Of a stretch of 64,000 nt of DNA, positions 63,441 to 64,000 are shown one piece after another (position 1 is the stretch's first letter; every line of letters starts with the position of its first letter). Origin of the DNA: CAVUWL01 sp963787415 (lineage in GTDB: Bacteria > Actinomycetota > Thermoleophilia > Solirubrobacterales > 70-9). The notes beneath the pieces were generated by a model. It made no database searches, was not told the DNA's origin, and saw only the letters and a program-made list of their open reading frames with translations. The translations under genes were made by a program, and so were the position numbers. Location: contig CAWBCO010000001.1 in assembly GCA_963787415.1 (NCBI GenBank), forward strand, positions 186,001 through 250,000, in the 5' to 3' direction.

Positions 63441-64000
63441 GTGTCCAGGTTCGCGAACGCTCAGCGACGGGATCAGAGCGAGGTTGAGTTCGCTCGGATC
63501 GTGGCCTTCAGCGACGGAGTTTTTGCGATCGCGATCACGCTGCTGGTCCTTGGTCTCAGCATCCCAAAGCATCTGCACGGCGAAAGCCTCGCGCACGCTC
63601 TCTGGGGACAGCGGCAGAGCCTCTTCGCCTACGCGCTCAGCTTCGCCGTGATCGGTCGCTTCTGGATCATCCATCATCGGTTTTTCGCCGATGTTGTTGG
63701 CTTCGACGGCCGGCTGATAGCGATCAACCTCTTCTACCTGGCCGGGATCGTGCTGATCCCGTTTAGCAGTCAGGTGCTGGGGGACCACGGCGAACAGACC
63801 GCGGCAATAGTGCTATACGCGACGAATCTCGCCAGCGTCACCCTGGTCGGTTTGTTGATGGCGGTGGACGCTCGTCGCGCCGGATTGCTGAACTCTGAGC
63901 CCGCCGCGGTCGACGCCTTGCGCCGCCGGTCGATCTTGATCGCCGCCATCTTTCTCGGTTCGATTCCGGTGGCATTCATTGACGCTGGCAGCGCTGCCTA
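63441..64000 (+). CDS. TMEM175-like potassium channel, N-terminal part (runs off the right edge)
   Basis: GTG 63441 opens a frame to the window edge (186 complete codons). The diagnostic motif RIVAFSDGVFAIAITLLVL (FSDG) lies at residues 19-37, followed by SFAVIGRFWIIHHRFFADVV and several hydrophobic helices. Bacterial TMEM175 (DUF1211) proteins form K(+)-selective channels in the membrane. The C-terminus is outside the window. It is divergent from tRNA-Thr. Confidence 0.88.
   Translation, partial: MSRFANAQRRDQSEVEFARIVAFSDGVFAIAITLLVLGLSIPKHLHGESLAHALWGQRQSLFAYALSFAVIGRFWIIHHRFFADVVGFDGRLIAINLFYLAGIVLIPFSSQVLGDHGEQTAAIVLYATNLASVTLVGLLMAVDARRAGLLNSEPAAVDALRRRSILIAAIFLGSIPVAFIDAGSAA

Noticed and set aside
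1..64000. CRISPR array, prophage or restriction-modification system
   Set aside because: No regularly spaced repeats with spacers, no phage structural genes and no R-M motifs were found. The only recombinase is a solitary atypical protein.

Overview
The window is high-GC bacterial chromosome. Genes are densely packed on both strands, GTG and TTG starts are common, and ATGA/GTGA overlaps occur. Gene content points to a soil actinobacterium of the Thermoleophilia (Solirubrobacterales-like): many NHL/Fn3-type secreted proteins with the phrase 'YFEFGPT.YG', a short 6-phosphogluconate dehydrogenase, tandem TetR proteins, and a cellulose-synthase-like GT2. The placement is an inference from protein style; there is no rRNA in the window.

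1-10.8 kb is central carbon metabolism: zwf (partial, minus strand), gnd, pgl, rpiA (minus), tkt, tal and pgi form a nearly complete pentose-phosphate cluster. It runs 2 nt from pgi into cydA-cydB (cytochrome bd oxidase, cydB frameshifted) and then a HAD phosphatase. 10.9-15.5 kb holds lipid and envelope genes: a cyclopropane-fatty-acid synthase family methyltransferase, a three-His-box desaturase and a large polytopic membrane protein. 16-23.3 kb has a universal stress protein, a secreted subtilase, tadA, a GT2-PilZ glycosyltransferase between two tRNA-Ser genes, an alpha/beta hydrolase with an Asp nucleophile and a regulator made of two fused TetR units.

23.4-37.4 kb is the most unusual part. 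Two very large secreted proteins (A: signal peptide, six-bladed NHL propeller, two Fn3-like domains, C-terminal propeller, basic tail; B: about 930 residues, secreted, no family I recognise) occur as an overlapping pair, and the pair is tandemly duplicated (A1-B1-A2-B2). A smaller secreted protein follows. A1, A2 and B2 are interrupted by single-base insertions. Removing the inferred extra bases makes every length divisible by three and brings B2 to the size of B1. A strong promoter upstream of A1 has a near copy at 37.5 kb, downstream of the array.

37.4-45.5 kb is accessory: small enzymes (two VOC proteins, a DHFR/RibD-fold reductase, an NTF2-like protein), a methyltransferase, three small lipoproteins and a PBP/beta-lactamase-fold serine hydrolase. 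46-54 kb holds a GH92 alpha-mannosidase, an ABC-F ATPase, an MFS-MarR pair, a short inverted-repeat element and a metallo-beta-lactamase-fold hydrolase. 54-64 kb holds small membrane proteins, a DedA protein, an atypical serine recombinase, a two-TM potassium channel, a PIG-V-like mannosyltransferase, a second RibD-fold reductase, an atypical GH3 lipoprotein, an acyltransferase-3/SGNH protein, tRNA-Thr and the start of a TMEM175-like channel.
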